Source of the DNA: Clavibacter sp. VKM Ac-2872
GTDB lineage: Bacteria; Actinomycetota; Actinomycetes; Actinomycetales; Microbacteriaceae
DNA length: 64,000 bases
Assembly: GCF_015351105.1 (NCBI RefSeq)
Contig: NZ_JADKRR010000004.1
Span: 186,001 to 250,000, forward strand
Direction: 5' to 3'
Under the pieces are notes generated by a model, which saw only the letters and a program-made list of their open reading frames with translations, ran no database searches and was not told the origin of the DNA. The position numbers and the translations under genes were made by a program. How positions within the stretch are numbered: position 1 is the first letter of the stretch; each line of letters begins with the position of its first letter. Positions 36,949 to 45,356 of this stretch are shown piece by piece.

Positions 36949-39219
36949 CTAGCTGTCCGCGTCGTCCTCGGCGTCGTCGCCCTCGACCTCGGGCGCCTCG
37001 TCCAGCAGCAGGAACAGGCCCGCGTAGGGCTCGAGCTGCACGGGGAAGCTGGACAGGTCGTCGACCGTGCCGACCTCCTCGCCGGTGGTGGCGTCGCGGA
37101 CGGTCCGGCGCGGGGGCAGCTCCTCGGAGCGGACCGTCGCGAGGACCGGCTCGCCCGTGAAGTTGAGCACCGTGAGCTGCAGGCGCGCGTCGGCCTCCGG
37201 GTCGCCGTTGTCGAGGCGGTGCACCATGACGAGCATGCCGGGGTGGCCGACGTCCGGGACGTCGAGCTGCGTGCCGAGCGCGACGTCGAAGCGCTCGCGC
37301 ACCTCGAGCACGCTCCGGAGCCCCGAGGCGAACGACGACGGATCGCCGACCTGGGCGGGCAGCGATCCGTACAGGGAGCGGCCGCGCGGCATGCCGGACG
37401 CGGATCCGGTCGCCTCGGGCGCCGCGTCGAGCAGGTCGTGCCCGCCGCGGTGCACCCAGCGCGTGTCGCCGCCCTCGATGAGGTCGGCCACCTGCGACGC
37501 CTGCAGCGGCAGCACGCCGAGCAGGTCCCACGCGGAGAGCGCGAAGACGCCCGGCTGCCACGCGTTGAACTTGGCCAGCAGGAGGTGCGCGGCGCGGATC
37601 CCGGCCACGTCGTCGTCGCCGATCGCGTCGAGCGTCGTGAAGCCCTGCGCGGCCGCGATGACCGACGCCGTGGTGCAGGCGATGCCGTTCGTCGTGAACA
37701 CGTGGTTGTAGTCGGCGCTCTCGCCCGTGAGCTCCTCGAGGAGGTCGCCGCGGATCGTCTCCGCGAGGTCCGCCCCGGTCATCTCGTCGCCGCGGAACGG
37801 GAACACGTCCGCGCAGTGCTCGGTCGCCCAGTGCACGAGCTCGTAGGTGAGCTCGTCGTGGTTCTGCAGCGCGTGCACGAGGGTCACGGGCTCGACGCCG
37901 ACCTCGAGCGAGGTGCGGAGCGTGAGGCGCAGGAACTCGGTGTCGCCCGTCGCGAGGGCGTGCTGGTACGCGGGCCGGTTGATGAAGTCGTAGGACAGGT
38001 CGGCGCCGACGCGGCCGGTGTCGCGGATGTCCTCCATCGTGAGGTTCAGCTCCTGGAAGGAGAACCCGCCGACCTTGCGCACCATGCTCGCGATGAGGTG
38101 GTTCGCGGCCTCCGAGAGCGGGTGGCCCTCGGACCACGCCGGACCCTCGACGCTCTTCTCCACGCCGAGGAAGCCGTTCGCGTCGAGCCGGAGCGCGCTC
38201 GCGCCGAGGTCGCCCAGCGAGTGCAGGGCGTCGCCGATGACCATGCGCATGCCGGCGAACGTGGGGTCGAGCCAGTTGATGGAGGGCTGGCCCTGCTTGA
38301 AGTAGTGCAGGTAGACCCAGCGGCGCACGCGGCCGTCGACGCCGAGCACGGGCGCGGTGGCGCTCCAGTTGGTCTCCTTGACGCCGGGCGCGTAGAAGAT
38401 CACGCGCTGCAGGCGGCCGATGATGTAGCCCTGGTCGGCGAGCGCCTGCTCGGCGGCCACGTCGAGGTTCACGGCGTCGCGGCCGGGCAGCACGTCGGGC
38501 AGGAGGCCCCAGTCCTCCTCGGGGATCTCGACCATGTGGTAGATCCCGGGGAAGTCCTTGTAGCCCATCTCGGCGAGGCGGAAGTCGGCGCCCTTGCCGG
38601 TGTGGCCGGGCACGATGTCGTCGATGACGCTGCCGCCGTGCTGGTCGGCGACCTCGGTGAGGCGTCGGAACTCGTCCTCCGTGCCGAATGCCGCGTCGAT
38701 CTGGGTGCTGATGCGGTCGAAGTGGCCGTCGACGCTCGCGGTCTGCGACCACTCGGTGATGCCGCCGGCGAGCTTCACGGGTCCGGTGTGCACGGCCTCG
38801 ATGCCGATGGACTGGAAGATCTCCCACAGCTGCGGGTCGCCGAGCGCGCCGAGGTACGACTCGCCCTCCTTCGTGATGAGCGAGATCGGGTAGGCGGTGA
38901 ACCAGACGGACGCGGTGTCGATGGCGCGGCGCGCGTCCGGCCGGGCGTACGGGTTCGACCACATGCTGGGCGATCCGGAGAGGCCGCGGCTCAGCACGTC
39001 GGCGTCGCCGAGCATCGACTGGCGGCGGAGCCATTCCACGTAGGAGGGGTTCGAGGCGTCGGCGGCGCGCGGGTCGTTCGACGAGCGGCGGATCCCGCTG
39101 GCGCGCAGCTGCGGACGGGCGCGCAGGCGGGCGGGGCGGGCCGGGAAGCGCTCCTCGTCGTACGTGATCTCCGTGGGCTCCGGCTCGGGGATCGCGTTCG
39201 TCTCGATGGCGTCGTCCAC
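36949..39219 (-). CDS. GH13 alpha-glucosidase-family protein, trehalose synthase (TreS)-like
   Basis: A 756-residue GH13 enzyme. The catalytic nucleophile is in ALRLDANGF, the acid/base Glu in [12 protein letters not shown] and the transition-state Asp in [11 protein letters not shown]. It is longer than classical TreS (about 570-600) and has an acidic C terminus ([16 protein letters not shown]). It has no fused maltokinase domain and none lies nearby. The GTG start has GAGGAG just upstream. It may convert maltose to trehalose or transfer glucosyl units. The exact specificity is uncertain. Confidence 0.75.
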   Translation of the reverse strand: MDDAIETNAIPEPEPTEITYDEERFPARPARLRARPQLRASGIRRSSNDPRAADASNPSYVEWLRRQSMLGDADVLSRGLSGSPSMWSNPYARPDARRAIDTASVWFTAYPISLITKEGESYLGALGDPQLWEIFQSIGIEAVHTGPVKLAGGITEWSQTASVDGHFDRISTQIDAAFGTEDEFRRLTEVADQHGGSVIDDIVPGHTGKGADFRLAEMGYKDFPGIYHMVEIPEEDWGLLPDVLPGRDAVNLDVAAEQALADQGYIIGRLQRVIFYAPGVKETNWSATAPVLGVDGRVRRWVYLHYFKQGQPSINWLDPTFAGMRMVIGDALHSLGDLGASALRLDANGFLGVEKSVEGPAWSEGHPLSEAANHLIASMVRKVGGFSFQELNLTMEDIRDTGRVGADLSYDFINRPAYQHALATGDTEFLRLTLRTSLEVGVEPVTLVHALQNHDELTYELVHWATEHCADVFPFRGDEMTGADLAETIRGDLLEELTGESADYNHVFTTNGIACTTASVIAAAQGFTTLDAIGDDDVAGIRAAHLLLAKFNAWQPGVFALSAWDLLGVLPLQASQVADLIEGGDTRWVHRGGHDLLDAAPEATGSASGMPRGRSLYGSLPAQVGDPSSFASGLRSVLEVRERFDVALGTQLDVPDVGHPGMLVMVHRLDNGDPEADARLQLTVLNFTGEPVLATVRSEELPPRRTVRDATTGEEVGTVDDLSSFPVQLEPYAGLFLLLDEAPEVEGDDAEDDADS

Positions 39220-39491
39220 TGGTGCTCCTCGGGTGTGGTGGTGCGCGCCCGATGCGGGCGCCGTCGGCCCGCGGGGCCGCTGTGACGAGCGTACGCAGGA
39301 TGCGGGGGCGCCGTGCGCGGCGACGGGGCGGCGACGGCGACCGGGCGACGTGCTCCGGCCCTGCCGTCAGCGCCCGGCCGGCCACCGGGGGACCCTCACG
39401 GCTCGCGCCCGCGCGGTCTCGATAGCGTCGGTCGTCGCGCGCGGCGCGATCCCCGTCCGCACCCCCATGCACCCCGTCAGGAAGGCCGATC

Positions 39492-40763
39492 ATCATCGAC
39501 GCATCGAGCATCGCCCCGCTCGCCGGCATCCGGGTCCTGGAGCTCGGGAACCTCATCGCCGCCCCCACCGCCGGACGGCTCCTCGCGGACTTCGGGGCCG
39601 AGGTGATCAAGGTCGAGCGGCCCGGCACCGGCGACGAGCTGCGGAGGTGGCGCCTGCACGCCGGCTCGACCACGTCGATGCTGTTCCACGCCATCAACCG
39701 CAACAAGCGCTCGATCACGCTCGACCTGCGCACGGACGAGGGGCGCGACGCCGTGCGGCGGCTGGCCGCGGAGTGCGACGTCGTGCTCGAGAACTTCCGG
39801 CCGGGGACCCTCGAGCGCTGGGGGATCGGGCCGGACGTGCTCGACGCGATCAACCCCGAGATCGTCATCGCGCGCATCTCGGCCTTCGGGCAGACCGGGC
39901 CGCTGTCGCAGCGTCCCGGCTTCGCCGCCGTCGCCGAGGCGATGGCGGGGTTCCGCGACCTCGTGGGCGACCCCGATCGTCCTCCCGTGCGCGTGGGCAT
40001 CTCGATCGGCGACTCCGTCGCGGGCCTCTACGCGGGCTACGGGGCCATGATGGGGCTCTACCAGCGCGAGGCGCGACGGGGCGCCGGCCTCCCGCCCGCG
40101 CCGCTCGCCGAGCGGGTCGTCGACGTCGCGCTGAACGAGTCCATGTTCTCGATGATGGAGTCCCTCATCCCCGACTACCAGGCCCACGGCATCGTGCGCG
40201 AGCGCGTCGGTGGGCGCATGGAGGGCATCGCCCCGTCCAACGCCTACACGTGCTCCGACGGCGCCAGCATCATCATCGCCGGCAACGGCGACGCCATCTT
40301 CCCGCGCCTGATGGGGATCATCGGACGACCCGATCTCGCCGCGGACGAGGGCCTCGCCGCGAACGACCAGCGGTGGATCCGCCGCGACGAGCTCGACGCG
40401 GCCATCGGCGCATGGACCGCGACCCGGACCGCGACGGAGGCGCTGGCCGCCCTGGACGAGGCGGGCGTCCCGTCCGGCCCCATCTACACGGCGGCGGACA
40501 TCAGCTCCAGCGAGCAGTACGCCGCCCGCGGCATGATCCAGGAGTTCGACGTCGACACGGGGGCGGGGATCGTCCCCGGCGTCGGCTTCCCCGGCATCGT
40601 GCCCGTCCTCGGCAGCCGCTCCCTCCCCATCCGCACGCTCGCGCCCGCCCTGGGCCAGGACACCGAGGAGGTGCTCGCGATGCTCGACGACCCCCGAGCG
40701 CCAGGCGCGACCGGCGCGACCCGCGATGCCGGCGGCGACGACGAGACGGCGGGCGACCGATGA
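39492..40763 (+). CDS. CaiB/BaiF family CoA-transferase (class III), apparent ATC start
   Basis: A family III CoA-transferase of about 423 residues. The N terminus PLAGIRVLELGNLIAAPTAGRLLADFGAEVIKVE is the conserved Rossmann start. The catalytic Asp is in VGISIGDSVAGLYAGYGAM and FRPGTLERWGIG is typical. The conserved N terminus begins at about 39513, but between the in-frame TAG at 39423 and that point there is no ATG, GTG, TTG or CTG. A strong AGGAAGG at 39479-39485 is followed at 6-9 nt by ATC codons, so an ATC start at 39492 (or 39489/39495) is likely. The first canonical start (GTG 39603) would delete the conserved N terminus. The gene is coupled to the HMG-CoA-lyase-like gene by ATGA. 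Confidence 0.8.
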   Translation: MIDASSIAPLAGIRVLELGNLIAAPTAGRLLADFGAEVIKVERPGTGDELRRWRLHAGSTTSMLFHAINRNKRSITLDLRTDEGRDAVRRLAAECDVVLENFRPGTLERWGIGPDVLDAINPEIVIARISAFGQTGPLSQRPGFAAVAEAMAGFRDLVGDPDRPPVRVGISIGDSVAGLYAGYGAMMGLYQREARRGAGLPPAPLAERVVDVALNESMFSMMESLIPDYQAHGIVRERVGGRMEGIAPSNAYTCSDGASIIIAGNGDAIFPRLMGIIGRPDLAADEGLAANDQRWIRRDELDAAIGAWTATRTATEALAALDEAGVPSGPIYTAADISSSEQYAARGMIQEFDVDTGAGIVPGVGFPGIVPVLGSRSLPIRTLAPALGQDTEEVLAMLDDPRAPGATGATRDAGGDDETAGDR

Positions 40764-41680
40764 CCGCCGTCCGGCTCCGCGACGTCACCCTCCGCGACGG
40801 GCTGCAGCTCACGGGCGGGATGCTCCCCACCGAGCGGAAGGTCGAGCTCGCGCGGGCCCTCCTCGCTGCCGGGGTCCCCGAGCTCGAGATCGGCTCCATG
40901 GCGCGCGGCGACCTGGTCCCGCCGATGGCGAACACGCTCGACGTCATCGCCGCGCTGACCCCGGAGGAGCTCGAGCGCTCGTGGGTGTGGGTCGCCACGC
41001 CGCGTCACGTCGCGCGCGCCGCGGCCGCGGGGGCCCGCAACTTCCAGTACTGCCTCTCCGCATCCGACGCCCACAACCAGGCGAACATCGGCCGGACCAC
41101 GGATGCCAGCCTGGGCGCCATGCCGGAGGCGGTGGATCTGGCCCACGCGGTGGGCGGGCGCATCCAGCTCTGCATCGCGACCTCGTTCACCTGCCCGTTC
41201 GACGGCGACGTCCCCGAGCGGCGCGTGATCGACATCGCGGACGACCCGCGTGCCGCGGGGGCGGAGGACATCGTGATCTGCGACACCCTCGGGCAGGCGC
41301 ACCCGCAGCGGGTGGCGTCCCTCGTCGGCCGCGTGGCCGCGGAGACGCCGGCCCGCGAGATCGTGTTCCACGGGCACGACACCTGGGGCGCGGGCGTCGC
41401 GAACGCGCTCGCCGCGATCCAGGCCGGGGCCACCGTGGTCGACGGGGCGCTCGGGGGACTCGGCGGGTGCCCGTTCGCCCCGGGCGCGAGCGGCAACACC
41501 GCCACCGAGGACCTCGTCTTCGCGCTGCGCCCGGACTGGCTCACCACCGCGGCCTTCGCCGACCTGGTGCGCGCATCCGAGCGGCTGCTCGACGACCTGG
41601 GCGAGCCGAACCGCTCGCGGGCCCGGCAGGGAGCCCGCTCCACGGCCCGGGCGTTCCCCTGGGTCGTCGCCGACGGCTGA
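40760..41680 (+). CDS. Hydroxymethylglutaryl-CoA lyase family protein
   Basis: A 306-residue DRE-TIM metallolyase. The catalytic Arg-Asp is in VTLRDGLQ, the metal His pair in VFHGHDTWG, and the HMG-CoA lyase Cys loop is GGLGGCPFAPGASGNTATED. It cleaves 3-hydroxy-3-methylglutaryl-CoA or a related branched hydroxyacyl-CoA to acetyl-CoA plus a keto acid. The overlap with the CoA-transferase gene suggests one route: activate a free hydroxy-dicarboxylic acid, then split it. Confidence 0.88.
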   Translation: MTAVRLRDVTLRDGLQLTGGMLPTERKVELARALLAAGVPELEIGSMARGDLVPPMANTLDVIAALTPEELERSWVWVATPRHVARAAAAGARNFQYCLSASDAHNQANIGRTTDASLGAMPEAVDLAHAVGGRIQLCIATSFTCPFDGDVPERRVIDIADDPRAAGAEDIVICDTLGQAHPQRVASLVGRVAAETPAREIVFHGHDTWGAGVANALAAIQAGATVVDGALGGLGGCPFAPGASGNTATEDLVFALRPDWLTTAAFADLVRASERLLDDLGEPNRSRARQGARSTARAFPWVVADG

Positions 41681-41753
41681 CCGCGTCGGGCGCAGGTCCC
41701 GGTGGGGAGCCGGGCGCGATGGCCGCGGTGGAGCCGGCGGATAGCCTGGCCGC

Positions 41754-41978
41754 ATGATCGACGACGCGGGCCATCTTCCCGAGGGACGACCGAAGCCGGG
41801 CTCCGGATCCGCGCGGCAGATCATGCCGTGGGCCGCGGTGGCGGGCGGCGCGATCGCGACGTATCGGGGTGCGACCGGGGGTCTGGGCTCGATCTTCCTC
41901 ATCGCCGGCCCCGCCCTGATGGCGCTCGGGGTGATCGCGTTCTTCGTCTATCGATGGATGGCGCGGCGCGGCCTGTAG
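41754..41978 (+). CDS. Small membrane protein, unknown
   Basis: A 74-residue protein with a hydrophilic N terminus and two hydrophobic stretches (IMPWAAVAGGAIATY and GSIFLIAGPALMALGVIAFFVYRWM), ending in a basic tail. TAGCCT 6 nt before the ATG indicates a leaderless mRNA and supports the gene. No known motif. Confidence 0.65.
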   Translation: MIDDAGHLPEGRPKPGSGSARQIMPWAAVAGGAIATYRGATGGLGSIFLIAGPALMALGVIAFFVYRWMARRGL

Positions 41979-41987
41979 CCCCTGCGC

Positions 41988-42431
41988 TCAGGCGGCGCGG
42001 GTGCGGCGGCCGAGGAGGCCGTCGACGCTGAGGCGGCCCGCCCCGAGGAGCCCGACGACGACCAGGCCGGCGATCAGGGCGAGCACGAGCTCGTAGCCGC
42101 CGCCGTCGACGAAGACGCCCTTGTCGGCGTGGACGATGACGAAGGCCCCGAGCAGGTTGAGGACGTTGAGGGCCGCGACCACGGGGGTCAGGAGGCCGAT
42201 GATCAGCGCGGCGCCGCCGACGGTCTCGACCGTCGCGGCGAAGACCGCCGCCGCGGCCGGGATCGGGATGCCCATCTGCGTGAAGGAGGCGGCGGTGCCG
42301 TCGAGCGTGTAGTCGAGGAACTTCTGCAGTCCGTGCGCCATGAGGATGAAGCCGATCGCCACGCGGGCGATGAGCAGGGCGGCGTCCTGGAGGACGGGCG
42401 ACGTGCGGGCGGGGTGGAGCAGCGTGCGCAT
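41988..42431 (-). CDS. DoxX family membrane protein
   Basis: A 147-residue DoxX protein with four membrane helices. Family landmarks are LLIARVAIGFILMAHGLQKFLDYTLDG, FTQMGIPIPAAAAVFAATVETVGGAALIIGLLTPV and GGGYELVLALIAGLVVVGLLGAGRLSVDG. AGAAGGAG precedes the ATG at 42431. DoxX proteins are linked to thiol and redox stress resistance in mycobacteria. A well-formed promoter with an operator palindrome lies 300 bp upstream. Confidence 0.88.
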   Translation of the reverse strand: MRTLLHPARTSPVLQDAALLIARVAIGFILMAHGLQKFLDYTLDGTAASFTQMGIPIPAAAAVFAATVETVGGAALIIGLLTPVVAALNVLNLLGAFVIVHADKGVFVDGGGYELVLALIAGLVVVGLLGAGRLSVDGLLGRRTRAA

Positions 42432-42715
42432 GCGGGGTTCTCCTTCTGTTCGGTGGTGAGGGTCGACGTGCGGATGCGTGGTCGAGCGGTCCGGCGCGCG
42501 GGCACGGTGTCGGCGGGAGGGCGCGCGATCGTGCGCGCGAGCACCGGGATCCGGGCGGCATCGAGGGGCCGGCGAGGCGGGGCGGAGGCATCCGGTGCGG
42601 TCTCCCCGGGCGTCCGCCGCGCCCGCGTGGTGCGCGAGGATCGACGGCGGAAGACCCGGCCGGCCCGCCGTCGAGCGACGGGTCCGTCCGGCGCCGTGGC
42701 GCCCGGCGCTCATTC
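42432..42715. other. Long leader or non-coding gap before doxX
   Basis: No gene is supported here. Frames stay open only because the DNA is GC-rich, and their products are Arg/Pro/Ala strings. If the promoter at 42731-42760 drives doxX, this is a 5' leader of about 290 nt. A lost regulator gene is another possibility. Confidence 0.4.
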
Positions 42716-42729
42716 GTTGAGCGTTCAAC
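42716..42729. promoter_or_regulatory. Operator palindrome at the doxX-side promoter
   Basis: The inverted repeat GTTGA-GCGT-TCAAC lies immediately downstream of the -10 box of the promoter described next, at the expected transcription start. Its form is typical of TetR or MarR family sites (inference). Confidence 0.5.
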
Positions 42730-42730
42730 C

Positions 42731-42760
42731 AACGTAGGGGCGTGCGTCGAGGGGAGTCAA
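42731..42760 (-). promoter_or_regulatory. Sigma-70-type promoter reading toward doxX
   Basis: On the minus strand TTGACT (42755-42760) and TACGTT (42731-42736) are separated by 18 bp. It is one of the few clear -35/-10 pairs in the window. Confidence 0.55.
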
Positions 42761-42811
42761 ATCCCGCCGCGGGCAGACGGGGGCCCGCGCCCGCCGTGCC
42801 AGCATGGATGC

Positions 42812-42967
42812 GTGCCCGTCGTCGAGTCCCGTCGCATCGTCCCCGTCCCGCCGGAGGTGGCGTTCGCGATCTCGCGGACGCAGGGGGAGACCCGGAAGCG
42901 GTGGGATCCCGTCATCGCGCACCGGCACCTCACGGCGCTGGGCGCGGACGCGCCCGACGTGGGCTGA
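42812..42967 (+). pseudogene. Truncated SRPBCC (polyketide cyclase-like) gene, N-terminal fragment
   Basis: A 51-codon frame from GTG: the peptide begins VVESRRIVPVPPEVAFAIS and continues to KRWDPVIAHRHL, like the first two structural elements of SRPBCC proteins (normally about 140-160 residues), then stops. No matching remainder is found downstream, where a membrane-protein gene begins 3 bp later. CAGCAT 6 nt before the GTG keeps a leaderless-type promoter. It is probably a decayed gene, although a short expressed peptide cannot be excluded. Confidence 0.5.
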
Positions 42968-42970
42968 CCC

Positions 42971-43303
42971 GTGTTCCTGCGGAGCCGGTCGCGGGGGCGC
43001 GAGACCTGGGGCTACGTGATCCTCGGCCTCTTCCTCTGCCTGACGTCGGTGCTGGGCCTCACGGGCGTCCTCGGCGAGCTCACCACCTCGCGCGGATCCG
43101 CTCTCGTGCTGTTCGGGGTGCCGCTCGGGCTCATGTCGATCGGCGTCGGCGTGGCGAATGCGCTCCGCGGCTGGAGCGACCCGGGCGACGAGGAGGTCGA
43201 GGACCCCGCGCCCGTCGGCGACCGGGCCGGCCTCCCGCGCGAAGGCGAGGGTGGCGGCGGGGTCGAGGACGAGCGCCGCCCGGATGGGATGATCGACCGG
43301 TGA
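42971..43303 (+). CDS. Small membrane protein upstream of rsmI
   Basis: A 110-residue protein from GTG 42971 with two hydrophobic helices (WGYVILGLFLCLTSVLGLTGVLG and GSALVLFGVPLGLMSIGVGVANALRGW) and an acidic, Gly-rich tail. Its stop overlaps the rsmI start by 4 bp (GTGA), so it is co-translated with rsmI. There is no known domain and no clear ribosome site. Confidence 0.6.
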   Translation: MFLRSRSRGRETWGYVILGLFLCLTSVLGLTGVLGELTTSRGSALVLFGVPLGLMSIGVGVANALRGWSDPGDEEVEDPAPVGDRAGLPREGEGGGGVEDERRPDGMIDR

Positions 43304-44115
43304 TCATCCTCGGCGCGACCCCCATCGGCAACCTGGGCGACGCGTCGCGGCGGCTCGTGGAGGCGCTGTCCTCCGCCACGGTGATCGCCGCCGAGGACAC
43401 CCGCACCACCATCCGCCTGCTCGGCGCGCTCGGCGTCGAGAACCGGCCGCGCCTCATCGCGCTGCACGACCACAACGAGCAGGAGCGCTCGGCCGACCTC
43501 GTCGAGCTGGCCCGCGAGACAGACGTCCTCGTGCTGTCGGACGCCGGCATGCCCGCGATCTCCGACCCCGGCTTCCACCTCGTGGAGGCGGCGGCCGCCG
43601 CGGGCGTCCGCGTCACGGTGATCCCCGGCCCCAGTGCTGTGCTCAGTGCGCTCGCCGTCTCCGGCCTCCCCACCGACCGCTTCACGTTCGAGGGATTCCT
43701 GCCGCGCAAGGGCGGCGACCGGCGCCGGGTGCTCCGCGAGCTCGTGCGCGAGCGCCGCACCATGGTCTTCTTCGAGTCGCCGAACCGGCTGCAGGCGTCG
43801 CTCGAGGACGTCGTCGCCGAGTGGGGCCCGGATCGCCGGCTAGTCGTGTGCCGCGAGCTCACGAAGCTGTACGAGGAGGTGCGCCGCGGATCCGCCGCCG
43901 AGCTCGCCGCCTGGGCCGCCGAGGGCGTGCGCGGCGAGATCGTCGTGGTCGCGGAGGGCGCCGCGGCGCTGGAGATCGACCTCGCGACCGGCGTGACGCA
44001 GGTGCTCGAGCTGGTGGGCGACGGCGCGCGCCTCAAGGACGCGGCCGGCACCATCGCGGAGGCGACGGGCCTCGGCAAGCGGGATCTGTACCAGGCGGCG
44101 CTGCAGGCCCGGTGA
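43300..44115 (+). CDS. rsmI: 16S rRNA (cytidine1402-2'-O)-methyltransferase RsmI
   Basis: A 271-residue SAM-dependent tetrapyrrole-methylase-fold enzyme. Family motifs are ILGATPIGNLGDASRRL, VIAAEDTRTT, VLSDAGMPAISDPG, VIPGPSAVLSALAVSGLPTDRFTFEGFLP and FFESPNRL. It 2'-O-methylates C1402 in the ribosomal decoding centre. The GTG start overlaps the upstream membrane-protein gene. A long terminator follows. Confidence 0.95.
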   Translation: MIILGATPIGNLGDASRRLVEALSSATVIAAEDTRTTIRLLGALGVENRPRLIALHDHNEQERSADLVELARETDVLVLSDAGMPAISDPGFHLVEAAAAAGVRVTVIPGPSAVLSALAVSGLPTDRFTFEGFLPRKGGDRRRVLRELVRERRTMVFFESPNRLQASLEDVVAEWGPDRRLVVCRELTKLYEEVRRGSAAELAAWAAEGVRGEIVVVAEGAAALEIDLATGVTQVLELVGDGARLKDAAGTIAEATGLGKRDLYQAALQAR

Positions 44116-44152
44116 CGCGCGCGGGTCGCGTGGTCGGCGCTGTTCCGCAGGC

Positions 44153-44198
44153 GACTCCGCCCCGGTCCCGCCGTGCACGACGGGACCGGGGCGGAGTC
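44153..44198. terminator. Strong intrinsic terminator after rsmI
   Basis: A perfect 18-bp stem (GACTCCGCCCCGGTCCCG / CGGGACCGGGGCGGAGTC) with a 10-nt loop lies between rsmI and the convergent secreted paralog B. It serves both directions. Confidence 0.8.
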
Positions 44199-44224
44199 GA
44201 GCGCTGCCTTCGTCGGCAGTGCGG

Positions 44225-44926
44225 TCAGTTGCCGCAGTGGCTGTTCCAGAAGTCGGGGATCTTGACGTAGAACGTCCTCTCGCCATACGCCAGGCACTTG
44301 ATCCCCTCCAGGCCCAGACCGGTAACGGTGAGGAAGGACATCCCCGCGACGGCTGCGCAGATGGCGGCGCCGCTGGCCGAGCAGGCGCCCAAGAGGGCCG
44401 CGAGCGTGCTCGCGCCGACCGACGAGCCGATGGCGAGGTTCTGCGCGTTGATGGGGATGGTGGCCCAGTGGCTGAGCTTGTTCCACCAGTGCTTGTTCTC
44501 GACGAGAGGGTCGGTTGCGGGGCGTGAGCCGGTGGTGGGGGAGAGGTCCGGTGTGTTCAGGGATCCGGTGGTGCGGAGGTGGGCGAGCTCCTGCGTGGCC
44601 TGTCGGGTGAGTTCCTCCCGGCTGGGGGCCGGAGTGATGGCGGTGGCGGCGGCGGTGGAGCGAACGGCGAGGTTGACGTCCACGATCTGCTCGATGGTGA
44701 TCTTCCCGGAGATGATGTCCTGCTCGTAGGTGCCCCCGGTCACGGAGGAGGAGATCGCGGCTCGGGCCTCGGCGAGGGTCGTCTCGGAGGCGTGCGCGGG
44801 TCCGGCGATCAGGGAGCCGATGACGGCCACGAGTCCGGCGACGGCCATTCCGGGCATGATCCGCCCGGTGCGGTGCCGACGGGAGGACGCACCGGGGGAT
44901 GAGGTGGGGAATGCGGATGAGGACAT
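44225..44926 (-). CDS. Secreted four-cysteine protein, paralog B
   Basis: A 233-residue paralog of the protein at 35475. Leader with hydrophobic core GMAVAGLVAVIGSLIAGPAHA (cleavage near 46), conserved AAISSSVTGGTYEQD..GKITIEQIVDV, a Thr/Pro-rich linker, then the 80-residue C-terminal domain (154-233). Its cysteines 182, 190, 211 and 231 match C-x7-C-x20-C-x19-C. It ends KIPDFWNSHCGN. The ribosome region GAAAGGCCGTC-ATG-TCCTC nearly repeats that of paralog A, and the last 45 bases of the two genes are almost identical. The intergenic region upstream of 44926 holds its promoter. Function unknown. Confidence 0.75.
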   Translation of the reverse strand: MSSSAFPTSSPGASSRRHRTGRIMPGMAVAGLVAVIGSLIAGPAHASETTLAEARAAISSSVTGGTYEQDIISGKITIEQIVDVNLAVRSTAAATAITPAPSREELTRQATQELAHLRTTGSLNTPDLSPTTGSRPATDPLVENKHWWNKLSHWATIPINAQNLAIGSSVGASTLAALLGACSASGAAICAAVAGMSFLTVTGLGLEGIKCLAYGERTFYVKIPDFWNSHCGN

Positions 44927-45263
44927 GACGGCCTTTCGGAGAAGGAAGCGCCACGTCGATCGACAGGGCGCAGATGCGGGATGCTGCGACCGCATATGCG
45001 CGATGAGCATAAGGGGGAACGCGGCGATTCGTGCATGCCGTGCACAGGCCCTCGAATGCATCTCCGGTCCGGCGCGCTCGTGCGAGCGGATATCAACGAG
45101 TCGTTCGGCGTTCGATATCGAGCGTGACCGAGATTCGGCTCGGCATTCCACGCGTCGTTCGCGTCGTCATCTGCGCGCATCCTCGCGTGCACGCGTGAGG
45201 TGGCAGCATCGACACGACCTGCGCACGAGGCCGTCTCGGATCGGGTGATCCGGGTGCGAGCGT
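44927..45263. other. Non-coding gap upstream of secreted paralog B
   Basis: No gene is supported. The DNA is somewhat AT-richer than its surroundings and holds the palindrome TCGATATCGA (45112-45121) and the hairpin CGCTC-GTG-CGAGCG. The motif CGAATGCATCT (45053-45063) recurs at 46090-46100 in front of paralog C. These may be shared control elements. Confidence 0.4.
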
Positions 45264-45321
45264 GCCACGGGGCCTCCCGGACGACGACGAGGGGTGTCGT
45301 CCATCCGGGAGGCCCCGTGGC
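45264..45321. terminator. Intrinsic terminator after secreted paralog C
   Basis: A perfect 18-bp stem (GCCACGGGGCCTCCCGGA / TCCGGGAGGCCCCGTGGC) with a 22-nt loop lies 35 bp after the stop of paralog C. Confidence 0.75.
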
Positions 45322-45356
45322 CCGCGGGGATCACCCGCGGTGGCGCGGCCGTGCGA

